Of a stretch of DNA of 64,000 nucleotides, positions 43,736 through 54,772 are shown piece after piece. Position 1 is the stretch's first letter, and the number at the start of each line of letters is the position of its first letter. The stretch covers positions 35,307,934-35,371,933 of the forward strand of contig NC_080670.1 of assembly GCF_030247195.1 (NCBI RefSeq), in the 5' to 3' direction. Both the position numbers and the translations under genes were made by a program. The notes beneath the pieces were generated by a model. That model was not told the origin of the DNA. It worked only from the letters and a program-made list of their open reading frames with translations, and made no database searches. Source of the stretch: Topomyia yanbarensis (lineage: Eukaryota; Arthropoda; Insecta; Diptera; Culicidae).

Positions 43736-44640
43736 AGATTTACACACATGGGGTTCTTGCTACAGCACAATCAGCGAAGGTTTCGTGCTGTTGTTTGAGA
43801 AATCTTTGAATCTGCAATTCTCAATTGAACGGGTGAGATGAAATATTTTGGGATCGTCTTGGAAAGACCGACGAGGAGTCCTCAGCGTTAAATACACGGC
43901 ATTAAAGTAAAGTAGAAACACCAACGGTCCCAAGTAGCTTCCATTCCTGACGTAGAATTAAAGGTGGATGCCAAAAGCGGCAGATAGCTCGGCGCAAATA
44001 ATATCAGTTTAAGTGGGACGTTCCATACTCCCTGCTATGTAGGATGTTAGACTCGGCAGATTAGTCACTGTTCAACGGCCAGACGTGAAGCCAAGTTGAT
44101 CATCGATTAGGTACTGCTTGCTTTGAGCCTGAAGTGGTTTCGTAATACCAGCTCAAAACAACGCTCAATGTAATTCAAACTTATTTGCGGATTTCCAGCA
44201 AGATGGGAAAATGCCACTGGCAAGAGGTGCTCGAAAGATTCGAAAGAGCGGAGTTACCAAAGCATCGATGTGTATTTTCAGAAACATTGCAAGGAATCAA
44301 TCAGGACCCTGATTGAAAGATGATTTAAATCGATAGAAAAGTAATTAACGTTTCATCGACATCGATATCGCCCAGAGTTTGGCTCAAAACTGGAACCGGT
44401 TCGATTTTTTCTTACAATTTTCTTTATTTCTAAATGCTATAACAACAACATGACCAGTTACCGACTAGAAATATCAAGTTCCTACTTCTTACCACATTAA
44501 AAACTAAATCCAATTGCTTCGAAAAATATAATTTAACTGTTATCAGAATTTGAAATTTTACATCTAAAACGTAAACATGGCGAAATTCATACAAAGTGGA
44601 ACAAAGGTGAATCGGTACGATGAATCTACCTGCTAAAGCT
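43736..44640. other. Probable eroded retroelement DNA, no gene
   Basis: Lies between two LINE-like fragments of the same orientation. The 103-codon minus frame at 44430-44741 has no known motif. Confidence 0.3.
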
Positions 44641-44926
44641 AGCAGAATTATAGCAGCATTCTGACAGCGCTTTTTTGAAAATTTCGACAGCTGCCAAAAT
44701 CTTGACGGATATCTGGACTGGACCAATTTATTCATATTCACGATGGAAAAATTTCCAGCCCCTGGCCGTAGAGTTGAAGGAAATGTGCAGTTTGGAAGAG
44801 GTCCCGAGAATTGTTCCTGTTGTGTTTTCGACGACTGGAATCTTTACGAAGAAGCTACTAGAGGCGCCGAAGGAGCTGAAGTTGGAGAAGGAACTTGCTG
44901 CTATTCTAGAAGAATACCGTAAATAA
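44640..44926 (+). pseudogene. LINE ORF C-terminal remnant
   Basis: An open frame of 83 codons ends QPLAVELKEMCSLEEVPRIV, PVVFSTTGIF, then KELAAILEEYRK and a stop at 44924. The (Q/R)PLxxELKEMWxL...VPVVxSTTG pattern is what I recall from the C-terminal tail of LINE polyproteins in the same group as the fragment at 42430-43735. Catalytic RT is absent here. Assignment is tentative. Confidence 0.4.
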
Positions 44927-45012
44927 AGCCCAAGCAGAATGTTTCGTTTTGCAGTACAACCGAAAAAACACGTGGTTAAAAGTGAGATCATTAAAGTTAA
45001 GATTCCCATGTA

Positions 45013-46000
45013 ACGGGTGTTCAATAAAAAATGAGAATGATTTCAATACCTTTCTGTAATTAAAGTAAAGAGCGTAATTTTTTTTCTCTCCAAGAGAATT
45101 GCTCTCTGGACACCCTAGAAATGGGTGGCATGTTTCTTTTCGCTCGGGTGCTGTCAGTTCAATCGAAGATGGCGTCGAAACAGCAAGCACTCCGCGAGCG
45201 TGTTGTACGGTTTTACGAAACGCATGGTCATCGTGAAGAAAAGTTTACGGTGGACCACTTTTGAGTCGAAACGTCCGGCGAAGATAATGACGAAGAAGAA
45301 AAAGGAAGCGTTGAAAAAGTTGCTCGATAACAATGACGGAACGAGTTTGCGTGACGCCGGCCGAAAATATCACTGCTCCCATACCTTAATTCACCGAACC
45401 CTCAAGATGGAGGACACCATCTGTCGGAAGAAGAGTCGGTCCCCCCTAGATAGCAATCGTGAAATCGCAGTGCCGGTGGATGACGAAGAACTACCGCGGG
45501 ACGACGTTCAAGCTGAACGACGAAAGTTACTTTCCGCTCTCGAAGACCCACATTCCAAGAATTGACAGCTACTATTCCAGCGACAAGTTGGCCACACCCC
45601 TCGAAGTAAAATTTAAGTTTTAGTATAAATTAGAAAAAAAAAGTTATGCTGTACATTGCCATATCGGACAGAGGAATTTCAAAGCAGCGGTTCAAGCCGA
45701 GCGGTCTATGCTCTAGTGTCCTAGTGTACAAAAATAATTGGCGGACCAAAGATACGAAGCAGTTGACCACCAGGCTCCGGAATTGTATCCGGAAGATGGG
45801 CGTCCATGCCGTCCAGTGCTCTTGTGAGAGCATTGCGACTAAGTTGCGTCGTACGGCTGACCAAGGCGCCTTCTCCAATATTCATTGACGTTTTTTTTGT
45901 AAAGTAAGCATTATGTTCTTAATAAAAAATTCTGAATCCGCTGAATTTTTGTTTTGTTTTTTTAAGTACATGACTGAAATTTTTTTTATTGAACACCCGT
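45013..46000 (+). mobile_element. Tc1/mariner element deleted inside its catalytic domain
   Basis: Inverted ends ACGGGTGTTCAATAAAAAAT (45013) and, read inward from 46000, ACGGGTGTTCAATAAAAAAA bound a 988-bp element. TA precedes the left end (45011-45012); the right flank is CA, so one copy of the TA duplication has changed. It carries the transposase remnant 45169-45887. The ends and the protein suggest an IS630-Tc1-mariner element of the mosquito DD41D-like kind. Confidence 0.75.
45169..45887 (+). pseudogene. Tc1/mariner transposase with frameshifts and internal deletion
   Basis: It starts MASKQQALRERVVRFYETHG at 45169. After a stop near 45263 the next frame gives KKEALKKLLDNNDGTSLRDA and GRKYHCSHTLIHRTLK (helix-turn-helix). 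A third frame gives FKLNDESYFPLS, the first catalytic aspartate block (DDExYF-like). The frame at 45646 resumes with YIAISDRGISKQRFKPSGL and then jumps to LVYKNNWRTKDTKQLTTRLR, the tail after the last catalytic residue. The segment with the second and third acidic residues is deleted (roughly 250 bp, judged by family length). Inactive. Confidence 0.7.
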
Positions 46001-46620
46001 CAGCATATTTGATAAACACTTGAGTGTGCCATTCGAATACAAATGCCTGAATCTCAAGCAGCAGCAGTTGGCGATCCTGAAAATGGATTCCCTTCTAATA
46101 AGAAGATTTCTTAACGCAAAAAAAAAAATTAAAGGGTTGTGTACAGGACACGACCACGGTGACATTAAAAATGTAGCTTTTTCAAGAGCGTGCAAATGAA
46201 TTGTATCTATCAGACATATCGACTCACGTTCTAGCTCACTCGCCTGTTTTCATATGTTACAATTTGCTATATACCCTCCCCATTAAAACATAATTTATTG
46301 AAGGTCTTTCAACGGTAATCTTTTAATTAATCAAGTATCTCACTAGGTGATTGGCATTATTTGGCTGATCCATCTAGTAAAAATAGGCTGGTCTGTCCAG
46401 AAAATATATTCAAAAGAAATGTTCCATATTGAGAACTGTGATGAGGAAGCCCACGCCCGCCAACGGAAATATACAGATTCTCCATGAAATATGAAATTTC
46501 ATTTTCCATTTAAATTTTCAATAATGTACTAATGAACTTAAGTAAACAATCTTAAGGTTAAGTATTTCTTGATCGATTAGTGGTGGAAAAAATGAAATTA
46601 TTTGAAAAAAAAAAACTTTG
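46001..46620. other. No gene recognised
   Basis: AT-rich sequence without supported features. Confidence 0.35.
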
Positions 46621-46760
46621 TTATGCAACGTTCGCACTACCAGTTAAAACGGGTTTTTATGCTATCTTGGTGACATTTTTCTTGTTGCTAATTATTAAAA
46701 CGTGTTATAACTCTGTAGTGTAAACATTGTATTATTAAACCAATTCTGCAGCGTTTTATG
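46620..46760. repeat. Fragment of the TTAAAACG palindromic MITE family
   Basis: Contains TGCTATCTTGGTGACATTTT, TTCTTGTTGCTAATTATTAA and AACTCTGTAGTGTAAACATT, all also present around 58025-58135 and 58573-58650. Confidence 0.55.
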
Positions 46761-47153
46761 TTATATAGGTGTTTTATGTGGTAATAGGACTGACATAATT
46801 ATATCTTCAGTACAGCGGTTTGTTTCATAATTTAAAAAAAGATTTATTTTAAAATTAAAATTTGTATACCCAACCGTTCTATTTGTTGTAAACTTTAAAA
46901 CGCAATTAGAACTGTGTTTTAAATACATAGGGTAGGACAAATACTCTGACTGGATAAACTGGAAAAACAATTTTAAGTCCAGTAACGCTTAAGACATGGC
47001 TTGAATTTGAATCGAAAAAGAACACCCGCTTAAACTGCTGCTGGGACGGTAAGTTCTGTTTTGAAATTTTCCATTGTGTGCAGTACGAAACAAAAGTGTT
47101 TGAAATTAGAAAACAAAAAGTTCTGCTGGGAATGTGATTGTTTCCGATGCAAT
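46761..47153. other. No gene recognised
   Basis: AT-rich, no repeat or coding assignment. Confidence 0.3.
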
Positions 47154-47279
47154 TACACTCAGGTTTTTTCACACAGGGGATACAGGCCGTGAAAATGAAA
47201 ACCGCGTAAATTAAAAAAAAAATGCGTAAATGAAAACCGCGTACATTTCCAAATCCGCGTAAAAAAAAACCTGAGTGTA
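47154..47279. mobile_element. 122-bp MITE with TA duplication
   Basis: TA at 47154-47155 and 47278-47279 flank CACTCAGGTTTTTT at the left and its complement (AAAAAACCTGAGTG) at the right. Between are three or four GAAAACCGCGTAAAT-type units. The whole element can fold back. Confidence 0.75.
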
Positions 47280-48258
47280 CTCTCCTATATAAAATACTAC
47301 GCTGCTGAACGGTGCAATAACTACAGAAGCACGTTTTCAGATGCCTTACTGATAAAAAACATATAACCGAAATATGAAACATATGAAAACCAATAGGCTC
47401 TTTACCCTACGCAGCTATAAAGCGCCGTAAACATGGATTAACAAGTTACAACGCACACGCATGCATAAAATAAATATATTTTTTTCAAACGCAACACTCT
47501 TAAGCAGCACACACCGTATTGAATTAAATCCAAACCACCCCGCCCACCCACTTTGCAAATCATTCTGTGACACCGTGCTGGTACCCGAAAAATCCGCACA
47601 CGGCCACCGCTACCGAAAATGCATAGCGTCTACCGCTTATTGTAGTGCCCAGACGCTGCAGCCATGTTCATACCCGTTCGACGTAAGAACAAAAACTGAT
47701 TCAAACGGGTACGCGTCACCTCTATTTATAAACTAACCGTAAATGGTTTAGTCACTTAGGTGCGAGTGTGTGCAAATGCCAACGTTGCCGAAAATCGATA
47801 GCGCTTATTGCATCGCCCGGAGACGATGTCGATCGTATGGGATAAGAGCAACAACTGATTTAAACGGACATGCGTCGCTTCTATTTATGACTTTTCGTCT
47901 TTCATTGAGTCACTAAGCTGCCCTCTTTTGACGGCTGTGTCTGAGAAATCTGCCTCACGAATGGTAATTTTCCCGTTTTTCGTGAACTTTTTAATTTTAC
48001 CAATTTCCAAAAGTCTACTTTTATTGGGGAGATATTAAATTATTACCAATATTTAAGTTAGGTGTTTCTGAATCGGTTGGTGTATGAATGATTAAAATCC
48101 ATCTAGTAATATCGGAGTTATAAGCGTGCAAACCTTACATAGTTTCGTTACATGGGAGATAGTTTAGATTTTAGAATGACACCTAGCCCCAGATAGTGGA
48201 GTAAGACATTTTTAATGTCAAAACGAATCGCGTGTATTAGATCCAACAAGCGTCTTGT
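47280..48258. other. Unique DNA with a diverged ~180-bp tandem duplication
   Basis: 47585-47750 and 47775-47935 share in order CCGAAAATCGATAGCG-, GCTTATTG-, GCCCGGAGACG-, ACAACTGATTTAAACGG- and TTCTATTTATGACTTT-like words. No recognisable protein in the 91-codon frame at 47461-47736. Confidence 0.4.
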
Positions 48259-48696
48259 GCCTTTCTCATATGGCATATACCATGCGACTCAGTTCGTCAA
48301 GATCGTAAAATGTCTCTATGTCAAATCAATTTTCTCAAAGGTGGCTGAACTAATTTGTACAATCTTAGTTTCAAACGAATGCTATTCAATTTTTTATCAA
48401 TCGGAGTTCCGGTACCGGAGTTAGGGGTTGAAGAGTGCGCTCACAGATTAAATTTCCATATAAACTGTTACCACCATGATATTAAGATGATGCTAAACCT
48501 ATTAAAATTGCTGCAACATTACTTGGATTAGCAAGTCTAGATTCCAATTGAATAATCAAAGTCGTTTTGACTTTATTGGCCACTTACGATTCTTGATGCT
48601 TATACGCAGGAATTGAAATTTTTTCAAAGCGGATATTTTAAAAATCGCCTTTGTATTTTTGATGCCAAATATATGAAAAATTGAGGTTTAATGTTA
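48259..48696 (+). repeat. Microsatellite-bearing repeat lacking its microsatellite
   Basis: A shortened head (CCTTTCTCATATGGCATATA), then CATGCGACTCAGTTCGTCAA, the module anchor near 48345 and TCGGAGTTCCGGTACCGGAG. A 3-bp-TSD MITE follows at 48697. Confidence 0.7.
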
Positions 48697-49013
48697 GGGA
48701 TCATCCATAAATGACGCAGCATTATAATGGGGAGGGGAGAGTTTTGTATTTTGTGATGATGTGTGACGACAGGGGGTAGGAAGTCATGTCATGCTACGTA
48801 GCTTTTTTAAGAGGAATGGGGGTTGACCTGATGTCACGACAATCTTACCCGTTTCATTAAACTAACATAATTTTTTATTTTATTTAATTTTTTACGGGAC
48901 AAGGGGGGGGGGATTCGGGGGTATTTAGAGGTTTGCGACGAAATGCTACGTTGGGGGACGGGGGCGTTAAAAATCACTCAAAAAATGCTACGTCATTTAT
49001 GGATGGTTCCTTA
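48694..49013. mobile_element. MITE with 3-bp (TTA) duplication
   Basis: A 314-bp element (48697-49010). Ends GGGATCATCCATAAATGACG and, read inward, GGAACCATCCATAAATGACG; TTA on both sides. The interior has GCTACGTAGC-like and G-run segments. Same family as 58839-59190 in the opposite orientation. Confidence 0.85.
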
Positions 49014-52000
49014 TCTCTCATTCTACTTAAAATAATCTTAGATAGGTTTTGGGAGTATAGCTGACGGGATCATCAGTTGTTTGTGGATTTTAGGGCCTCC
49101 TAATATCACACATGACAACCACTTGAGCATATAAACGACAGATTTTCACATCACGTAGTCAGCTAAAAATCAATAGTTTGATTGGCAGAGCGCACCTACG
49201 GATTGCACTGATGTTCATTATATTATAAAAAATACAATGAGAATAAAGAACCAGCCACGATTCGCCTGAACCATAACCCAAAACTATTCCAGCCCAAACG
49301 CTCGAAGGGAAACAAAGCACAGCCAAAACGAGCTCTGTACCACCTATCATAAATCATACCAGCTAAATCACCCAACTTGACTCGGTGTGAGCGACAATGA
49401 TCGCCACACTCCCACGAGGATATCTGAAACATATGTAAAATAAATCCGATTTTGATTCATCACCAACCGGTCGTCGACGTCGTTCTCGCTGGTGGCTGGT
49501 GGCAGGAACCAGCGCTTCCGTGGCACAGCGCTGTTCATTTATGTGCGCGTTCGCTCAAAAAGACGACGGACGGAGGGGTTGGCTCGGATCGGATGTACCT
49601 CGCGTACTGCCTGGCACCGATTGAATGACTGACGCATCCCCCTCCTGTAATGGAAGGGAAAAGTCAAACTCAACTGGGTTTCAACCGAAAGTGAGTGCTA
49701 AATCTTGCATCTCTAACTGAGCTAATAAACCATCATTGACACGTGTCCTTGGGGGAGTTTAGTTCATTCTTTACGGGTGCAGCACGCTGCGTCGGATGAC
49801 TTCCGCCGAGGGAATTTGGAAAAGTGGCACCGCGGATTGTTTTAATCCTTTTAATTATGGTAAGCATTTATGGGCAGTTAGGGGAATAATTTATGATCGG
49901 ATGATGAGTATCAGAAAAGGAATTTTCACCTTCCAGCGGAACCTATCGTGAGAATCGATTCCATCGAATCGCTGCTTGGGGTCCGTGATTGTCAGTAGGC
50001 TCACATCGCATAATAACAATACCATAAAATTCCAGCATGTGTCTAAGTGCTCGTTTTGCATTAGCATAAATACCTTATAAATTTTCGAAACATTCTAGCA
50101 TGTCAAGTGCATCCGATCGGTGCGGGGTAGCTGCTACCAGCGTTACGCATTTATCGCTGAGAGTGCCTACGCCTAGTGCCACACACACACGCCTCACGGG
50201 CTTGCGACGTACATATGTAGGTACCAGCCACCTAACCTCGAAAAGGCGATCGAATATTCATTGCGTACCGGATGATGCATACATTTCAGTTGAAAAGTTT
50301 CAAGTGGTGGTCTTAATTTCGGTTTCACGGCACGACCGTCTCCATCGGCTCATTGGCATTGGTTCTGAGAAAAGACGAAATAAAACAACAACTAAAAGCG
50401 AGTTGACATATTTGGGGGTTTCGAATGGTTTATTAGTTTTATGGCTTTTATGACGTTCTGTAGTGCGGGAACAATTTTGTCTAATGATGTCATTATTGGG
50501 TCGTAAAATGATCAAAGGTGTGCTGTAGCTTCTGGTTGCCGGAGTTGGAAACGAATAAAAATTGTTGATTTTATAATAGTTTTATGATTTTGAAGCACGT
50601 GACTGTTAATGGTTCGGAATAGGGAATAAAGTTTGCGAATGAATTCGATTTTTTTTTTAAATTAAAGTTTGCAACGAAGGCCGTGCCTATTCTGTATGAT
50701 TTTACTTTAGTACCCATTATCAGTAGAGAATTTCGTTTATTTTACAAAATGAACAAACATCTACCCTTGTCCAGGGGGCACTTTTACGACAAGAAATATA
50801 ATTTACACCGATCTAGCTCAAATCACGCAGTCAGTCAGGGCTCCGGTAAATAGTCCTTGCTCAATTCCCTCCATCCGGTATGCCATCATCGCCACAATAG
50901 CTTGTTAAATCTAAGACCGAATGAGCACGCCATGTACCCAAGGGGAACCCTCTTGCTGGCTTATCACATAAATCAGAAGCGCCAAAGTACGCCATAAAAA
51001 TTTTATGCCAGCCCCTTTTATTGTTCTAATTTTATTTGCCTCTTTTGACTTTCTCCAGCAGCGACCGATTGCGACCCATGGACGAGTTATCTCGACGAAC
51101 AACGGAAAGGAAGTCCTGGCTTGCGAATGGTACATGCCGTAAAATTTAAACCTTTTCGGACTTGTTTGCTTACGCTCAAACGAAAGGGATAACACAAATT
51201 TGGTTTATCTGGCCGCCCCCGGTGGTAGTTGAGTCGGGTAATAATACTTGACCAATTTCCACCTCCACCGTCAACTGTTCCATTCAACTTGTCACCACCA
51301 GCTCGTCGAAGACCTCCCAGGAAGTTGTGCGCGTTTCCATAAGTGCCTGTTTTTAGGCGCGTGCCTACAGTCTGTCAGGCAACGCTACTGTGATGGGTAC
51401 TCGAGTGAAGTGGCAGAACCTGCACTCCCGCACTCGTCATCCGTCAAGCAGGGCAGGGATTGTGAGTGAATGTGAGTGAGTGAATGCACTTGTTTCCGAA
51501 CCGTAACCTCTTCAGTGGTACGTTTCCGAGCGCCAGCATAAGGCAGGAAATAACTATAGTGTCGAAAAATGCGGTACACCCTGGGAGGTCCACTGGTTAA
51601 GCCCCGGCTGCTTTGGAGGAACGTGTACTTTGCGCAATTCTACTCAAGTATGCACGAGAGGTAGCAGTGCAGTTTTCAAAGCATTCAGCAATCCAAATAT
51701 TATATTGTTTTAAATTTTGAACTTAATTGGGGTTGTGATATTTTTTATATTCGATTGATCATTGGGAAACTGTTTTAGTCTACCTAACAGTGAGATCAGA
51801 ATTTTCTTATATCATTGTCACCACTACTAGTGTTCCGAAGTTCGCAAGCCGGAACTAGTAGTCTCCAAGCAGTCTGAAGCATTAAAAAATACACATTCGT
51901 TGCGAATTTAAAGAAATATGACGTATCATAAACTGCGGAAGCTCTCCAACAAAAACTACGCCGTATAGCCACTTAATACCCATTCGACGAAATGGTCATA

Positions 52001-52764
52001 AAGTATCACAGCCATTAAAGGTGAACGCATATATCTTTCTTACCTTGCCCGACGACGTTTGACAGTATGTATGTACCTACATCCGATAGTTGCGGGTCTA
52101 ATGCTAGCCGGCAACCCGCACCAACAACAATGCGGCGATCGGTGTGGCCAAGCGAAGCAATAGCTTCACTACTCACCAGCCCGCCCGGCGCGGTGGAGAC
52201 CCCGAGTGCGCGATACCAAGATACCAGACGGTTTTGACACTAGTGCTCGCGCGTACAGCAAACGCTCTTCAAACGCTCTGTAGGCAGCTACTCGCTTATA
52301 GGTTGGGTATATGGTAGGTTCCTTTACCAGCCGGTTCGAACATGTACACACCACCACCAGACAGCTTTTATGTTCGGTTAGATAAATGTTCGCGGAATAA
52401 CAATTGCATCGTAAAACAAAATCTCCCGAGACAAAACAACAGAACGAACAGAAGAAGAAGAAAAAAAGCAAACAGAATAAATGGCGCGCTCAAGAAATGT
52501 CCCCGAGAGCCCACCAGATCACGACAAAAATGTACAATTAGCATTATCTATATAGCGAAAAGCGGTTTGATAAATTGATGCCTGGGTGGTTTTTCGTCAA
52601 AGCCAGCAGAGTGCCAGTACGATCGGGGCTAGCAGGAGACCAGCAGCCTGGCCGAAAATAGTCGATTGTGACAAATGGGTTTATCGGTCTAGTTTCAAGG
52701 TAATGCATTAGCACTAGTTTATTAAATAATTTCTTAAAACTTCAACTAATGTCATTAAAAATAG
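49014..52764. other. Long unique intergenic stretch, no confident gene
   Basis: No known repeat dominates. Frames up to 117 codons (50100-50453) lack domains. At 52200-52560 a leader-like, A-rich stretch (AACAGAAGAAGAAGAAAAAA) precedes ATG at 52481 with a 24-codon frame (MARSRNVPESPPDHDKNVQ), which might be a small host ORF or chance. ACCTAACAGTGAG recurs at 51782 and 52943. I see nothing else I can support. Confidence 0.3.
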
Positions 52765-53025
52765 GGGTGGGTAATGCTAAGGACATAACAATAAGCTCGA
52801 TGTAGGACTTGGTGTATCATGACGTGACAATTTAACATGCAGTTTTTGACTTTCAAGCGGCTTAAAATAACACTCCGGGGGCAAATGTATGCCTATGTCT
52901 TTATGAGATAACGCCACCGCGAAAATAAAAAAAAATAGTTTACCTAACAGTGAGGTGTAACATTTCTATTTGCTCATTATTTGTTTTGCCGAATTTATGC
53001 GAGGAGGGCATCAAAATAGTAGTCC
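52765..53025. other. Repeat-like flank of the mariner insertion
   Basis: GGGTGGGTAATGCTAAGGACATAAC resembles GGGTGGGTAATGTC...ACATAACCGG at 27153 and 27630, so the start is probably an interspersed repeat. No coding sequence. Confidence 0.35.
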
Positions 53026-54320
53026 TAAAGGGCGAAAACGAAATTATTGCGACACCGAAAATGTCATGCCAATTTTCTTATAATGTTTAAAATCAAACCA
53101 AAATTTTAGGGTAGTTTTATACATATATTTACTTCAAAAATCAAAAGAAAAGTTAATCGATGGAGCCTTGAGTGTAAAATTGAACGCATTTTCGCTTGAT
53201 GCCCTTCATCAAAGTCTTTACAGTAACATCCGGTACCAGTTTCTCAGTTTTTTTCCATTTTCTTAACATGTTCTTCTCGTCTTTGACTGTCTTCTTGCTC
53301 TTCCGAAGTTCCCGCTTCATCATTACCCAGTACTGCTCCACCGGGCGCAGCTCCGGACAGTTTGGCGGATTCATGTCCTTTGGAACAAAATGGACAGAAT
53401 TGGCCTCATACCACTCCAGGACACTTTTAGAATAGTGGCATGATGCCAAATTTGGCCAAAATAGCGGAGCTTTGTCGTGCTGCTGCAAGAACGGCAAAAG
53501 GCGCTTCTCGAGGCACTCAGATTTGTAGATCTCGCCATTTACTGTGCCCTTTGTCACGAAAGGCTCACTCCTCAGTCCGCAAGAGCAGATGGCCTGCCAA
53601 ATGAGATATTTGGAGGCGAACTTCGACATTTTCTTCTTCTTAAATTTGTCGTCCACATAGAACTTGCTCTTGCCGGTGAAAAACTCCAACCCCGGAATTT
53701 GCTTAAAATCGGCTTTTATATACGTTTCGTCGTCCATCACACAGCAGCCATATTTTGTCAGCATCTTCTCGTAGAGCTTCCGTGCCCGAGTTTTAGCCGT
53801 CGATTGTTGCCGCTCATCGCGGTTTGGGAAGTTCTGTACCTTGTATTTATGTAGTCCAGCTCTCTTCTTTGCATTCTGGACGTAGCTCTGCGACATGCCG
53901 ATCTTTTTAGCCAAATCACGGCTTGAGACGTTGGGATTTGCTTTAATCATCCGCTTCACCTTTCCCTCCGTCTTTTTGTTCTCCAGTCCCGGTTTTCTTC
54001 CAGCTCCTTTGCCGTGGCCCAACGTCAACTGCTCCTGGAACCGCTTCAACACTCTGGAGACGGTTAAATGGTGAATGTTCAACATTTTTCCCAACTGCCG
54101 GTGCGACAGGTAAATTCCAGGTGTTTGGAAAGAATTTGTTCTCTCGGCTCGCGTTGGTTCACCTCCATTTTCGTTGAATCGAAAAACACGACTTCGAGTT
54201 TGACAGCATGTAAACAATACACATCAATGAGAAAGTGTGCAAAATTTGGTTGATTTTTACCCAATGGTAAAAAGTTATGCCCTGTTGAATGTGTCGCAAT
54301 AATTTCGTGTTCGCCCTTTA
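53026..54320 (-). mobile_element. Complete-length DD37E mariner element with TA duplication
   Basis: TA at 53026-53027 and 54319-54320 flank a 1291-bp element (53028-54318). The 28-bp terminal inverted repeats (53028-53055 and 54291-54318) begin AAGGGCGAAAACGAAATTAT and AAGGGCGAACACGAAATTAT and differ at one base. A single transposase gene on the minus strand fills the interior. The structure is that of the mosquito ITmD37E family. Confidence 0.9.
53153..54168 (-). pseudogene. DD37E mariner transposase, catalytic Asp replaced by Asn
   Basis: A DDE transposase of nearly full family length. Order: N-terminal helix-turn-helix region (LSHRQLGKMLNIHHLTVSRV), basic GRKPG linker, second helix-turn-helix (SSRDLAKKIGMSQSYVQNAK), then the catalytic core: MDDETYIKADF, WPNLASCHYSK and LRPVEQYW. 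The distance from the second position to Glu is 37 residues, giving DD37E. That second residue is Asn (codon AAT at about 53446-53444, minus strand), where Asp is required, so metal binding should fail. The long frame opens at 54217, but the family-like start is ATG at 54168 (MEVNQREPREQILSKHLE), in another frame; a one-base indel near 54110-54120 separates it from the rest. Two independent lesions make this copy inactive, though its intact ends could still be recognised in trans. Confidence 0.85.
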
Positions 54321-54770
54321 CTCGGAGAAAATGAGTGAAATGCTGGAAATGATTAGAATTGGTCATGAAATGCAATACATTAAATTATTTATAAACTTAA
54401 CGAAACGAATAATATATATTAAGTGAATAAAATTAATAAAACAAATTAAACAAATAATGTTTATTTAAGGGGAAACCATGGAATATGCGTGAAAAAGTTT
54501 TTATTTGAAGATTGGTTTTCCAGTATCTAAGAAAGCGGTTGTATGATGTCACAATTAACCATTCAGTCAATTCAGTGCTTTTATTCTATTCTAATTTTAT
54601 CTTCTCGTTTTATCTCTTGATTTTTAGGTGCTCTCGTTTTAGTTGGTCGATGTCAGGCCAGATCGGACTAAGTGACAATGTATGGATTTCGAGAAAAACG
54701 TGTTTAAAGTTTGAATCGCAGCATCCCTCACATTATAATTGGAAAATAATTGTTGCCATGATTCTTGTTT
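54321..54770. other. No gene recognised
   Basis: AT-rich; a 91-codon frame (54512-54787) runs into the following repeat and has no motif. Confidence 0.35.
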
Positions 54771-54772
54771 TT

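Noticed and set aside
47461..47736. 91-codon frame MHKINIFFSNATLLSSTHRI...
   Set aside because: No domain, AT-biased composition at the start, and it overlaps a diverged tandem duplication that does not keep the frame.
50100..50453. 117-codon plus-strand frame
   Set aside because: No recognisable motif; isolated in intergenic DNA without promoter or splice context.
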